A stretch of DNA of 62,200 bases from Mycolicibacter algericus DSM 45454 (GCF_002086455.1 NZ_MVHC01000021.1:1-62200); one strand, 5' to 3'; positions 34,632-43,672 are shown, numbered from the stretch's first letter. Notes: generated by a model from the sequence alone, not told the origin. A program made the numbers and translations.

Positions 34632-36062
34632 ATGACGTGGCTGCAGCAGGTAGTGGCGATGCACGCGGACAATGACCGGCCCGCCGTGATTGACGACTCG
34701 TCGGCCGTCAGCGGTCGGGAGCTCATTCAAAAGGCCTCGCGCGCCGTTGATCTCATTGCCGAACTGGCGGTCCCGCCCAATCATGCGGTCCCGGCTTTGC
34801 TGACAACCAATTCCGACTCGCTGGCACTGCTGTTGGGCGGGGCGGTAGCCGGCTCGCCGCTAGCTCCGCTGGGACCGCTCCTGTCAGCGGATGAGTTGGC
34901 ACCGGCGGTACGCGACACCGGTTCACCGGTTTTGCTCACCGAATCAGCGTTCCTCGCGACGGCACATGCGGTCGCGGAGATCACCGGTGTGCGGGTCGTC
35001 GTGGTGACCGCCCTATCCGTAACAGCGTCAGCTACACCGCTGGCATCGACTCCGCCGGGGCCCGCCTTCTATCTGCACACGTCGGGAACGACGGGTACGC
35101 CCAAAGCCGTGGCATTCACCCAAACAGTCCTTGAGGCCCGTGCCGCGCTATTGCGCGAACTCATCGCCATCGGCCCAGGCCACTGCTACGCCACGGGCTC
35201 GCCGATCCACCATATCGGCGGACTGGGCAATACGCTCGTCGCATTACACGCGGGCGCTACCATCGTTGCTACTCAACGATTTTCGATTGAGTGGTGGCGG
35301 AGCCTGCCCCCACTGGGCGTGACACACTGCCTGCTGGTTCCCTCGATGATCGAGATGTTACTGGCAGAAAATCTGCTCGATACGGTGCCCTTGCAAACGC
35401 TGATCTACGGTGCGTCCCCGATCTCCCCCGCCACTTTGCGCCGACTGCTCGACGCGCTGCCCGAGGTCAGCCTGGTCAATCTCTTCGGCCAGACGGAAGG
35501 CAGTCCGATCACCTGTCTTTCGCCGCAGGACCATCGCCGGGCGGCGGAGGGGCGAACCGACTTGCTGCGTACCGTCGGTCATCCGGTTCCCGGCTTGCGT
35601 CTGCGCATCGACAACCCCGACGAGTCTGGCACCGGCGAATTGCTGGCCGCAGCACCGCATCTGTCGTTCCACGGAACCGACGGGTGGCTACACACCGGAG
35701 ACCTGGGGGCGGTCGACGCCGAGGGGTATGTGCACCTGCGAGGTCGCCGCCACGACATGGTCATCCGCGGCGGTGAGAACGTGTACCCGCTCGAGGTCGA
35801 GAACGTGCTTGCCAGCCATCCGGGGGTCGCCGCAGCAGCCGTGGTCGGTGTCCCGGATTCGCGGCTCGGAGAGGACTTGGCCGCCTTCATCGTGAGCGCC
35901 GACCCCATGCGTCCGCCCGATCATGGGGACCTGCGGACCTTCACTCGCTCCCGGCTTGCTGGTTTCAAGGTGCCAGCCTACTGGTATGACGTTTTTAGCT
36001 TGCCGCTGAACCACGCGGGAAAGGTCAACCGCGTCGCGCTACGCGGCCGGCACGAAACTTAG
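34632..36062 (+). CDS. AMP-dependent acyl-CoA ligase
   Basis: 476 aa. Motifs: FYLHTSGTTGTPKAVAFTQT, LFGQTEGSPITCLSPQDHR, GWLHTGDLGAVDAEGYVHLRG, RRHDMVIRGGENVYPLEVEN and FSLPLNHAGKVNRVALRGR. It is shorter than the other ligases here and lacks part of the N-terminal domain (starts MTWLQQVVAMHADNDRPAVI). It closes the plus-strand run and converges with the minus-strand operon 34 bases later. Confidence 0.84.
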   Translation: MTWLQQVVAMHADNDRPAVIDDSSAVSGRELIQKASRAVDLIAELAVPPNHAVPALLTTNSDSLALLLGGAVAGSPLAPLGPLLSADELAPAVRDTGSPVLLTESAFLATAHAVAEITGVRVVVVTALSVTASATPLASTPPGPAFYLHTSGTTGTPKAVAFTQTVLEARAALLRELIAIGPGHCYATGSPIHHIGGLGNTLVALHAGATIVATQRFSIEWWRSLPPLGVTHCLLVPSMIEMLLAENLLDTVPLQTLIYGASPISPATLRRLLDALPEVSLVNLFGQTEGSPITCLSPQDHRRAAEGRTDLLRTVGHPVPGLRLRIDNPDESGTGELLAAAPHLSFHGTDGWLHTGDLGAVDAEGYVHLRGRRHDMVIRGGENVYPLEVENVLASHPGVAAAAVVGVPDSRLGEDLAAFIVSADPMRPPDHGDLRTFTRSRLAGFKVPAYWYDVFSLPLNHAGKVNRVALRGRHET

Positions 36063-36096
36063 TAGGCAACTCACCGGGGCAGCCTGGCCGGGGCGA

Positions 36097-36483
36097 TCAT
36101 CGGGTGACGTTGGCGAAAGAAAATGTAACCGTACGAGCGAGCGCAACCGCGACGGTCGGCCGGGGCGACCCACTGCGCGGAGTGGACGCAATTGAACCTT
36201 GCGCGATGACTCCGCGGATGGACTCGTACGAAGAGAAGCGATCGGCAACAACGCACGCGGCCGTCCCGGGCGCAGGCAGCATGTCCAGTCCACTGATCTC
36301 GACCTTCAAGAGATCATCTTGGTGAGAAAGCACACGCGCGGGTACTGCTAGCAGCGCACCATCGACGTCGGTCAAACAGATCGCCCCCGTCGGTTCCTCG
36401 CCCAGAAACGATGTCAATTCGTCGGCTGACATACGGACGGGACCGCCTCTTCGCTCACCTGGCACGATCACTCGGTCCCGCAT
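36097..36483 (-). CDS. Pyridoxamine-oxidase-like (FMN/F420 split-barrel) protein
   Basis: About 128 aa. MSADELTSFLGEEPTGAICL and DVDGALLAVPARVLSHQDDLL look like the N-terminal half of PPOX-type barrels; the C-terminus is short. Starting at ATG 36483 it overlaps the upstream gene by 29 bases; ATG 36432 would leave a 22-base gap. It is the last gene of the 36097-37743 run. Confidence 0.62.
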   Translation of the reverse strand: MRDRVIVPGERRGGPVRMSADELTSFLGEEPTGAICLTDVDGALLAVPARVLSHQDDLLKVEISGLDMLPAPGTAACVVADRFSSYESIRGVIAQGSIASTPRSGSPRPTVAVALARTVTFSFANVTR

Positions 36484-36934
36484 CGGCACTCGAGAATCGC
36501 GCTGCGCATACCTCATCGACCGCAATACGGATAATGCAGCGCTTGCCGCTGATCAACCGGTCCCGAACCTTGGCCACGACTGACTCGCCGATACGGTGGT
36601 CCGGCGGCCTGGCACCAATCATCGCATCGACCTCCGCAGCCGATGGCTGATAGATCTCGGCGGTACCGCGCACCGAGACCCACGGCCCATCGTGACCATC
36701 GTGTTGACCGACCACGACGCACGCCACTGCGGGGTCGGCAATGAGATGCTTCACTTTCGGACTCTTGACGTAGGTCGTGAAGTACAGGTGTCCGGGCTGG
36801 CATCCCACGGAGTGCATCGCATAGCCGATCGGCCGCCCCGACTCGTCCCGACAGAAGAGAAACGCTCGGGGATTGCGCCGCATAAATTCGACCACCGCAG
36901 GTGAGCCGACAGCGGGTAGCGTCGCGTCCATCAA
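36455..36934 (-). CDS. Pyridoxamine 5'-phosphate oxidase-like (PPOX class) protein
   Basis: 159 aa. Split-barrel features: FLFCRDESGRPIGYAMHSVG, LYFTTYVKSPKVKHLIADPAVACVV and WVSVRGTAEIYQPSAAEVDAMI. Such proteins bind FMN or F420 and often act as small reductases. It overlaps the SDR stop by 4 bases (ATGA). The next gene is a second split-barrel protein, so the two may form a heteromer. Confidence 0.76.
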   Translation of the reverse strand: MMDATLPAVGSPAVVEFMRRNPRAFLFCRDESGRPIGYAMHSVGCQPGHLYFTTYVKSPKVKHLIADPAVACVVVGQHDGHDGPWVSVRGTAEIYQPSAAEVDAMIGARPPDHRIGESVVAKVRDRLISGKRCIIRIAVDEVCAARFSSADAGPSDRAR

Positions 36935-37743
36935 GCCACCATCAGCTGGCTTTGCTCCCAGAGGCTGGCGCTGAGTGCCACCTCGTCAACTGCACGGTTT
37001 GCTTTTGCGGGTCGCCGCTTCTTGTAGTGCAAGCCGGGAGACCAGTCGGGTCCCGGCGTTGTGTCGGCCAACCACACCAAGGTGTCCGCGCCTCGTTCAG
37101 GCGCCAGCATAAGACGGTTCGCAACGGAGTGGTACAGCAGGCGCATCAGCAGCGTCGAATCGGCGCCGAAATTCGACGCCACGGGACCAGGCTCGAATGA
37201 CACGGCGGCAACCCCGGCTTCGGCATATCGTCGGTGAAGCTCTCTGGTGAACAGGATGTTCGCCAACTTGGCGGCCGAATATGCGCTGGTGGCCGAGTAT
37301 TTTCGGTGCGCATCAAAATCATCTGGTCGGATCCGGCCGCTGCGGTTGACACTGCTCGACGTCGCGATCACCGTTGCTTTATTCGCGACGAGCCGCGGCA
37401 GGACCAATGTGGTCAGCAGGAACGGCGCCAAGTGATTAACTTGAAGGGTCGTTTCGTATCCGTCCACCGTGATTTGACGCTTGCCCATGATGCCGCCGGC
37501 ATTGTTGCATAAGACGTCGATAACCGGGTATTGCTCCAGTAACTCCGCTGCCAGTTGCCGAACATCGTCGAGACGGGCGAAATCACACAGGTGGTACGGC
37601 CCGCCAACTTCGTCGGCCACCGCCTTCGTCTTATCGATCGTACGTCCCACCACGACGACCGTGTGTCCGGCTCGGTGAAGAGCACGTGCCGCCGCGCGTC
37701 CGATCCCGTCACTGGCGCCGGTAATGATGATCGTCTTCGCCAT
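36931..37743 (-). CDS. SDR family oxidoreductase (retinol-dehydrogenase-like)
   Basis: 270 aa. Cofactor motif IIITGASDGIGRAAARALHRAGH, then LCNNAGG, IATSSSVNRSG and YSAAKLANILFTRELHRRY (Tyr-Lys pair). VAAVSFEPGPVASNFG follows. This resembles the RDH/WWOX-type branch rather than the mycofactocin type. A decayed copy of the start region of such a gene lies near 40028-40070. Confidence 0.85.
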   Translation of the reverse strand: MAKTIIITGASDGIGRAAARALHRAGHTVVVVGRTIDKTKAVADEVGGPYHLCDFARLDDVRQLAAELLEQYPVIDVLCNNAGGIMGKRQITVDGYETTLQVNHLAPFLLTTLVLPRLVANKATVIATSSSVNRSGRIRPDDFDAHRKYSATSAYSAAKLANILFTRELHRRYAEAGVAAVSFEPGPVASNFGADSTLLMRLLYHSVANRLMLAPERGADTLVWLADTTPGPDWSPGLHYKKRRPAKANRAVDEVALSASLWEQSQLMVA

Positions 37744-37781
37744 CGGCTACCTCATTCAGTTTTGTCCGTGGTACCGACCAC

Positions 37782-38291
37782 TCAGCCCATCTTCGGGGGG
37801 AATGGCAGGTGTTCTTCCAAGTGCTTCAAGGCGTTGTTGGCTCGGCATTGCTCGATGAAGCCAGCCATCCCCACCACCGGCCCGGGTGTGCCGTCCTCGT
37901 TGAACTCCTGTGTGTTGCCGTAGTTGATGACCAGCATGATCAGGTCCTCGTCTTGGGACGCCACCGGTTCATGCACAGCGAACGGATATTCGAATCCGTA
38001 CCCGTTGGCGCCCACAACGCCCGCCTCGTAACCAAAACTTCCCTGCAGCACGAAGAACTCCGTCGCACCTAAATGGGTGTGTACCGGCACGGTCCCGCCC
38101 GCCGCCAGCTTGTACAGGACGGTGTACTTGCCGCTCGCCGGATCGAAGTTCAAAAGTTTTCCCCATTCGCCGGGGCGCACGGGTGTCCACGGAACGTCAT
38201 CGCAGTTGACGATGTAGGTGCCCTTGGAGTCCCAAAGGTCCACATTCGGGTTTGTCTTTGCTTTTCCGCGGTAAACCAGGTGATCGTCCAT
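37782..38291 (-). CDS. Cupin protein, 2,4'-dihydroxyacetophenone-dioxygenase-like
   Basis: 169 aa. The cupin motif is clear: GGTVPVHTHLGATEFFVLQG, then GFEYPFAVHEPVAS, with metal-binding His and Glu candidates. YTVLYKLAAGGTVPVHTH and length match the DAD-like family, non-heme iron enzymes that cleave a carbon-carbon bond next to a carbonyl with O2. It is 38 nt from the SDR start and is probably in the same operon. Here it may supply an oxidative cleavage step. Confidence 0.72.
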   Translation of the reverse strand: MDDHLVYRGKAKTNPNVDLWDSKGTYIVNCDDVPWTPVRPGEWGKLLNFDPASGKYTVLYKLAAGGTVPVHTHLGATEFFVLQGSFGYEAGVVGANGYGFEYPFAVHEPVASQDEDLIMLVINYGNTQEFNEDGTPGPVVGMAGFIEQCRANNALKHLEEHLPFPPKMG

Positions 38292-38586
38292 CGGCTGTCC
38301 TTCCTGGATTCTGTTGAGTGCGAATGCGCAGCGCCCTATCTGGCGAGCTCCGGGTCGGAGTGGCTGGGCGTTTCACATGCTGCACCGGGGATGCTACCCG
38401 AACAGGCACAATTGTAGAACTATTTCACTATTTCCATCTCGTGTAGGTTTTCGACCGGCGTTATTTCCGAGTTCCGGCGCCGCCAGCGAAGTACCCGAGC
38501 AGATGGCTGCGCACCCGAATCGTCAACCCGGGCAGCCCGCACCATCCAGGTTTCCATCGGTTGCCACAAGCGTTCACGCACCCGAG
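38292..38586. other. Intergenic region upstream of the cupin
   Basis: About 295 bases with no convincing coding frame. An AT-richer patch near 38408-38445 (GTAGAACTATTTCACTATTT) probably holds the promoter of the cupin operon. Confidence 0.35.
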
Positions 38587-39606
38587 CTATCGCGCCCGCG
38601 AGTCGGAGCGGTCCGCGGCCGCTCGGCTGCGATAGAAATGGACTGCTTTTCGAATCGAGTCGTGGATCGGTTCGGGATGCCAGCCCAGTTCCCGCTCTGC
38701 TTTACTGTGATCCATCGGCGACATGATGTGCATTAGCCGCACGGCCAGCGTCGAGAGCAACATGTCGCGGCGAAGCACGGTTGCGGCCACGTCTCCGCAA
38801 AATCCCAAGGCGTACATGGCTTTGAGCGGGATTCCGAACCGTGGCCGCTTGACGCCGGCGGCGTCAGCGGCCGTTGCATACAGTTCGCGGGCACTGATGA
38901 ACCGTTCGGAAATAATGTAGCGCTCTCCGACACGGCCTTTGTCGGCAGCGAGGATCAGCGCGCGTGCGGCATCTTCGATACCGACCACTTCCATCGCCAT
39001 GTCCTTGACATAGACCGGCATCTTTCCCGCGGCAGCCATGGCTACCAACGATCCGTGCGGGGTCGGTTGCCAGTCGCCGGGGCCATAGGTGTTGGAAACA
39101 CACAGCGCAACCGCCGGCACACCGCGGTGGCGCGCATAGTCCAGCACCAGATTCTCGGCCTCGACGCGCGAGCGGATGTAGTCACCGCCCCGGTCGAGCC
39201 AGTTGAACGGCTCGTCCTCGGTAGCGGGCCCGTCGTCCGAAAGCGCGATGGTGCCGATCGTGCTGGTGAACACGAAACGACGAAGTTCGGCGTTGGTTGC
39301 GACATCCAGCACCTGACGCAGCCCTTCGACGTTGGTGCGAAACAGGTCGGTGGGGTCACGCAGCCAGGCCCGGGCATCCACGACGCAGTAGTAGACATCG
39401 TCGCAACCATCCATGGCCTCCCGCACCGCGGTGCAATCGAATATGTCGCCGTACCTACGTTCGACTTCGAGGTCGTCGATAGCCTTGGTGGAACTGGTGC
39501 GACGGAGCAGAACTCGTACCGCCTCGCCCCGCTCGACCAGTTGGCGTACGACATGCGACCCCAAGAACCCGCTGGCACCAATCACCAGCTTCTTGCGACC
39601 CGCCAC
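38587..39606 (-). CDS. NAD-dependent epimerase/dehydratase (extended SDR)
   Basis: About 339 aa. It shows KLVIGASGFLGSHVVRQLVERGEAVRVLLRR (Rossmann), FVFTSTIGTIAL, YIRSRVEAENLVLDYARHRGVPAVAL (Tyr replaced by shifted YxxxR-like pattern) and NTYGPGDWQPTPHG. It resembles 3-beta-HSD/dihydroflavonol-reductase-type enzymes. GTG 39606 has AAAGGAGGG upstream. A near-identical but broken copy lies at 43673-44322. Confidence 0.82.
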   Translation of the reverse strand: MAGRKKLVIGASGFLGSHVVRQLVERGEAVRVLLRRTSSTKAIDDLEVERRYGDIFDCTAVREAMDGCDDVYYCVVDARAWLRDPTDLFRTNVEGLRQVLDVATNAELRRFVFTSTIGTIALSDDGPATEDEPFNWLDRGGDYIRSRVEAENLVLDYARHRGVPAVALCVSNTYGPGDWQPTPHGSLVAMAAAGKMPVYVKDMAMEVVGIEDAARALILAADKGRVGERYIISERFISARELYATAADAAGVKRPRFGIPLKAMYALGFCGDVAATVLRRDMLLSTLAVRLMHIMSPMDHSKAERELGWHPEPIHDSIRKAVHFYRSRAAADRSDSRAR

Positions 39607-39714
39607 CGTCCACCCTCCTTTGTCAGTCAACTGCCACAGTGAGCTTAGTGGTTGGACCGCCTCGATAGTACGAAATGCAACTGGCCCGAAGAAACACACC
39701 CGGGGGCCGGACGA

Positions 39715-40070
39715 ACGCGCCAAGGCCCATCGCGCCGCTAAAGCCTCCGAAATCTGGCGTAATGCTCGCTGATCTTCGAAGAAAACGCGCGGCTGGATGC
39801 CAACTATCCGCGAGCCCAGGTGGGCTCACCGGCAGGGCAAGCCAGAGCACGGCGGCGACGAGCGGCCAGTCGCTCGTCGCCGCCGAACTCACCCAAACGC
39901 GCCGCCGAGTTGCTCGCTGAGGTGCCCGACGACGATCGACCGGATCATGTGCTGGAGGTCGACTTCCCGCACAGCGACTCCAACTGGCCTAGGCCTCCCG
40001 CTGACCGCGGTTACCAACGATGCCACACCGTAACGATGATTGTCTTCGCCATCAGTCGTCTTGTTCAGTT
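39715..40070. pseudogene. Composite of TetR, amidohydrolase and SDR fragments
   Basis: Three decayed pieces lie in a row. At 39717-39865 (plus) KAHRAAKASEIWRNAR and GKPEHGGDER match the TetR at 45933-46562. At 39883-39987 (plus) NSPKRAAELLAEVPDDD is followed by HVLEVDFPHSDSNWP, which match the amidohydrolase at 46661-47860 but in swapped order. At 40028-40070 the bases resemble the start region of the SDR at 37743 on the minus strand. The flanking bases from 39607 to 40196 hold nothing else I recognise. Confidence 0.6.
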
Positions 40071-40196
40071 GCCGATGCGGCGGCTCGACACAACACCCAC
40101 CACGGCATCAAGGATGCGTACCGACCGCCCGGCTATCTGACAGTACACTGACACGCGGTTGGCGCGTGGCTCCGTGTTGGTAGGACCCAGGGTGCA

Positions 40197-40856
40197 GTGC
40201 CCGAGAGCGCGACCCGCGCGGCCATACCGACGAAGATGCAGAATGTGCCGGTGTCGGAAGTATCGAGCGCCCCGGGATGGCAGCGACGGCGGCGTGTGTT
40301 GTTTGACGAGTACGAGCGGATCGCACTCACGCTGTTTGCCGCGCACGGTTTTCGCAGTGTCACGGTCGACGAGATCGCCGAAGAAGCGGGCGTTTCGGCG
40401 CGCACACTCTTCCGGTATTTCCCGACTAAAGAGGACTTCCTGCTCGCCTATGCACGACGCGAGTTAGCGGCCACCGTCGACACAATCGCATCGCTCGAGC
40501 CCAGCCCGACGCCACTGACCACAGCATGGGAGGCGATCCGTTCGCGTTTCGGCGCGGAAAGAGCTGACCTCGATGCCGTGAACTTATGGCGTGCGGCCGC
40601 CGCGGAAGCGCCGGATGTCCTAGCCCGCACCCGGGGTGAACGCCAGGAAGGCTTACTCGACGCCTTGGCGGCATACTGCTCGGTGTCCCTGGGGGTCGAC
40701 GGCGCCCGCGACGCCCGCCCGCGACTCTATGCGGGGGTCATCGCCGGCGCCGACATGGCCGTGATCGAACTCTGGAGCCGCTCGACTCTCACGCCCGCTC
40801 AAGTCGGCCAAGCCGCGGAGAGTTTCTTCGCATCGCTGAGCGCATCGCTGAGGTAA
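40197..40856 (+). CDS. TetR-family transcriptional regulator
   Basis: 219 aa. HTH at about 40-85 (YERIALTLFAAHGFRSVTVDEIAEEAGVSARTLFRYFPTKEDFLLAYARREL). The ligand domain has LWRAAAAEAPDVLARTRGERQEGLLDAL. GTG 40197 has AGGG just upstream; ATG 40236 is an alternative. The SDR at 40948 begins about 90 bases later and may be its target. Confidence 0.82.
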   Translation: MPESATRAAIPTKMQNVPVSEVSSAPGWQRRRRVLFDEYERIALTLFAAHGFRSVTVDEIAEEAGVSARTLFRYFPTKEDFLLAYARRELAATVDTIASLEPSPTPLTTAWEAIRSRFGAERADLDAVNLWRAAAAEAPDVLARTRGERQEGLLDALAAYCSVSLGVDGARDARPRLYAGVIAGADMAVIELWSRSTLTPAQVGQAAESFFASLSASLR

Positions 40857-40911
40857 GTCCGGCACGTCACTTGCCGTGGCGACTTGTGTCCGGCGCCACC
40901 GACGGCTACTT

Positions 40912-40933
40912 TGTCATTAACTGACAGAATGAC
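40912..40933. promoter_or_regulatory. Nested inverted repeats before the SDR operon
   Basis: TGTCA-TTAAC-TGACA (40912-40926) overlaps GTCATT (40913-40918) paired with AATGAC (40928-40933). Both repeats are perfect and lie 15-35 bases before ATG 40948. They make a candidate operator for the adjacent TetR. Confidence 0.45.
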
Positions 40934-40947
40934 GAGGTGGGATTTCA

Positions 40948-41817
40948 ATGAGCAGCCGTCTTGCAGGAAAAGTCGCGTTCATCACCGGCGCGGCCCGCGG
41001 TCAAGGACGCGCGCACGCCGTCCGGATGGCCGAGGAAGGCGCTGACATCATCGCGGTCGACATCTGCGAACAGATCAAATCCAATAAATACCCGCTGGCC
41101 ACCCAGCAGGACCTCGATGAGACGACCAAGTTGGTCACCGAGCTGGGCGCTGGCATCGTCGCGGTGAAAGCCGATGTCCGCGAGCGTGACCAGTTGCGGG
41201 AGGCCGTGGAGGCGGGCATCGCACAGTTCGGCCGACTCGACATTGTCGTCGCCAACGCCGGCATCCTGCCGATGGCGCTCGGCGACCCGCACGCATCGGA
41301 TTTCGTCGACTCGACCGATGTGGACCTTGTCGGCGTCATGAACGCCGTCGCGGTCGCGATCGCGCACCTGGGCGACGGCGGGTCGATCATCGTGACCGGT
41401 TCTACCGCAGGGATGATGCCGGGCACCACGTCGAACCCGGTCATGGGCCCCGGCGGGGCCGGATACTCCTGGTCGAAGAAGACGCTGATCGGTTATGTCG
41501 AAGAGATGTCGGTGCATCTGGCGCCACGGTTCATTCGGGTCAACGCCATCCATCCGACCAACGTCAACACCCACCTGATGCACAACGATGGCATGTACGG
41601 CATCTTCCGGCCTGACCTCGAGCACCCGACCCGCGAGGACGTCGAGCCGGCGTTCACCCACTTCCAGGCGATGCCGATTCCGTACATCGAACCGGTAGAT
41701 GTCGCCAATCTGGCGGTCTTTCTCGCCAGCGACGAGGCTCGCTACATCACCGGGCAGCAGATCCGCGTCGACGCGGGTGCACTAGTCAAGTTCCCCAACG
41801 GGCCAACGTCGCTGTAA
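40948..41817 (+). CDS. Mycofactocin-coupled SDR family oxidoreductase
   Basis: 289 aa. N-terminus KVAFITGAARGQGRAHAVRM and EEGADIIAVDICEQI mark the mycofactocin subfamily. The remaining SDR elements are IVVANAGI, IIVTGSTAG and YSWSKKTLIG (Tyr-Lys), and DEARYITGQQIRVDAG near the end. It has a longer central insert (MMPGTTSNPVMGPGG). GAGGTGGG lies before ATG 40948. It is first in a run with another SDR and a crotonase. Confidence 0.87.
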   Translation: MSSRLAGKVAFITGAARGQGRAHAVRMAEEGADIIAVDICEQIKSNKYPLATQQDLDETTKLVTELGAGIVAVKADVRERDQLREAVEAGIAQFGRLDIVVANAGILPMALGDPHASDFVDSTDVDLVGVMNAVAVAIAHLGDGGSIIVTGSTAGMMPGTTSNPVMGPGGAGYSWSKKTLIGYVEEMSVHLAPRFIRVNAIHPTNVNTHLMHNDGMYGIFRPDLEHPTREDVEPAFTHFQAMPIPYIEPVDVANLAVFLASDEARYITGQQIRVDAGALVKFPNGPTSL

Positions 41818-41822
41818 TACCG

Positions 41823-42638
41823 ATGCGAGTCATTGTCACCGGCGCCAACAGCGGGGTCGGGAAAGCGACCGCGACCGCACTGGCAGCAGCGGGTCATCAA
41901 GTGGTGATCGCGTGCCGGACCGTCACCAAAGGCAAACAGGCCGCCGCCGAAATGACGGGAGACGTCGAGGTACGCCACCTCGACCTCGCCGACTTGTCCA
42001 GCGTGCGAACGTTCGCCGATTCGGTGGATTCCGTAGACGTTCTGGTGAACAACGCCGGCGTACTGGGTTTGCCGCTGACCCGAACGGTGGACGGCTTTGA
42101 AGCGCACATCGGAACCAACCATCTCGGCCACTTTGCACTGACGTGTCTGCTGGGCGACCGGATCCGTGATCGCATCGTGGTAGTTGCCAGCAGTAACTAC
42201 GCCCTAGCGCGCCTGCACCTCGAAGACCTGAACTGGCAACACCGACGCTACAATCCCTGGTCGGCTTACGGCGAGTCCAAACTCGCCAATCTACTGTTTG
42301 TCCGGGAGCTGGTTCGGCGTGGCCGCACCGCGTATGCGGCCGATCCGGGAATGGTCGCCAGTAATATCACGCGCGACGGCAGCCGCCTGGTGCGCTGGGC
42401 AGGCAGAGTGATCGCGCCGTACGTCGGACAGAGCACCAGCGATGGAGCGCGGTCAACCATCCAGGCAATCAGTACTGACCTGCCCAACGGTACCTACCTC
42501 GCGCCACGAGGACTCGCCCACCAGTGGGGTAAGCCCAGGCCGGCGCGGCTGCGGGCACACGCTCTTGATCCCACTGATGCGCAACGTCTTTGGAAACGGT
42601 CCGCCGAACTCACCGGTTGCGATCTTGTCGCCGACTAG
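41823..42638 (+). CDS. SDR family oxidoreductase
   Basis: 271 aa. It has VIVTGANSGVGKATATALAAAGHQVVIACR, LVNNAGVLG, NHLGHFALTCLL, IVVVASSNYALARLH and SAYGESKLANLLFVREL (Tyr-Lys pair). It is of the RDH/protochlorophyllide-reductase-like type, similar in style to the gene at 36931. Its start lies 5 bases after the previous stop. Confidence 0.85.
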   Translation: MRVIVTGANSGVGKATATALAAAGHQVVIACRTVTKGKQAAAEMTGDVEVRHLDLADLSSVRTFADSVDSVDVLVNNAGVLGLPLTRTVDGFEAHIGTNHLGHFALTCLLGDRIRDRIVVVASSNYALARLHLEDLNWQHRRYNPWSAYGESKLANLLFVRELVRRGRTAYAADPGMVASNITRDGSRLVRWAGRVIAPYVGQSTSDGARSTIQAISTDLPNGTYLAPRGLAHQWGKPRPARLRAHALDPTDAQRLWKRSAELTGCDLVAD

Positions 42639-42715
42639 CACCGGCGTCGAGATATCTTCGAGGCCGGATATGACCGGTAAATGTCACCCATTTGTCTGCC
42701 CCTACAGGAGAGTCG

Positions 42716-43552
42716 ATGTCTGAAACCACCGAAATGACCCACACTGCGCCCCGCCCGCCCGAAGGCGACTGGCTCGGCACGCCCTACCTGAGCTTCGAGC
42801 GCCAAGGGCCGTTCGCTATCTGCACGCTCGACCGCCCGCAGGCCCGCAACGCGATGACCCCGGCGATGTACTTCGGCATCCGGTACGCGACCACCCGCGT
42901 CGAGAACGACAAGGACCTCGCAGGCCTGATGATTACCGGCACCGGCGACGTATTCGCTCCGGGCGGGGATCTCGGACAGAACGGTGTCGACGACTGGATG
43001 GACTTCGCCGCCACGTTGTCGATGGATGTGACACCGTTCGATACCCTCCGCCAGTCCTCCAAGCCGGTGGTGGCAGCGGTCAACGGGCTCTGCCAGGGCG
43101 GCGGCCTGATGATTGCGATGTGCAGCGACATCGCCGTCGTCAGCGATCGCGCCACCTTCCGGGTGCCCGAACTGTTTCGGGGCATCGCCGATACCTACTA
43201 CAGCCACCTGCTGGCCCGGCTGATCGGGCCCGTCCGCACCCGTGACCTGATGTTGACCGGCCGGACCCTGACGGCGCAGGAAGCCCTCGACTGGGGCATG
43301 GTTGCCCGGGTGGTGCCCCATGGCGACTTGATGGACTCCGCCCGCGAGATCCTCGCTCAATGCTGCCGTACCGCCCCCGGCGCCCGCCGGGTGGTCAAAG
43401 GGAGCCTCGACAGCTACCTGGGCCTCTACGACCGAGTGGGTATGCGTACCAGCCTCGAAGGCAAAGAGGCAATCGAGGGGTTCCTGGCCTTCAAAGACCG
43501 CCGTTCCCCGGCGTGGGTCCATCCCGACCTACAGATCGACGGCCGGTTGTGA
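42716..43552 (+). CDS. Enoyl-CoA hydratase/isomerase family protein
   Basis: 278 aa. Crotonase signatures: FAICTLDRPQARNAMTPAMY, GDVFAPGGDLGQNG, AVNGLCQGGGLMIAMCSDIAVVSDRATFRVPELFRGI (Glu in the second active-site position) and LTGRTLTAQEALDWGMVARVV. ATG 42716 has AGGAGAGT upstream. It closes the 40948-43552 run. Confidence 0.85.
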   Translation: MSETTEMTHTAPRPPEGDWLGTPYLSFERQGPFAICTLDRPQARNAMTPAMYFGIRYATTRVENDKDLAGLMITGTGDVFAPGGDLGQNGVDDWMDFAATLSMDVTPFDTLRQSSKPVVAAVNGLCQGGGLMIAMCSDIAVVSDRATFRVPELFRGIADTYYSHLLARLIGPVRTRDLMLTGRTLTAQEALDWGMVARVVPHGDLMDSAREILAQCCRTAPGARRVVKGSLDSYLGLYDRVGMRTSLEGKEAIEGFLAFKDRRSPAWVHPDLQIDGRL

Positions 43553-43672
43553 CGCGGGGCCGCGGATACCGCTGACTCCCTTCTCCTTTGCGGTCGCTAT
43601 GCCGTGGCGCTCGCTCATCGCCGCCAACGCTTGACTGTGGTGCGGGCAGCCACAACAACGGCAGCACCTGGG

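Noticed and set aside
38408..38425. Possible KstR-type operator near GTAGAACTATTTCAC
   Set aside because: Only one half-site fits; the second half lacks GTT, so the palindrome is not supported.
42671..42686. TGAC-N8-GTCA repeat before the crotonase gene
   Set aside because: The spacing differs from the other sites by 2 bases and it lies inside a co-transcribed run; probably chance.
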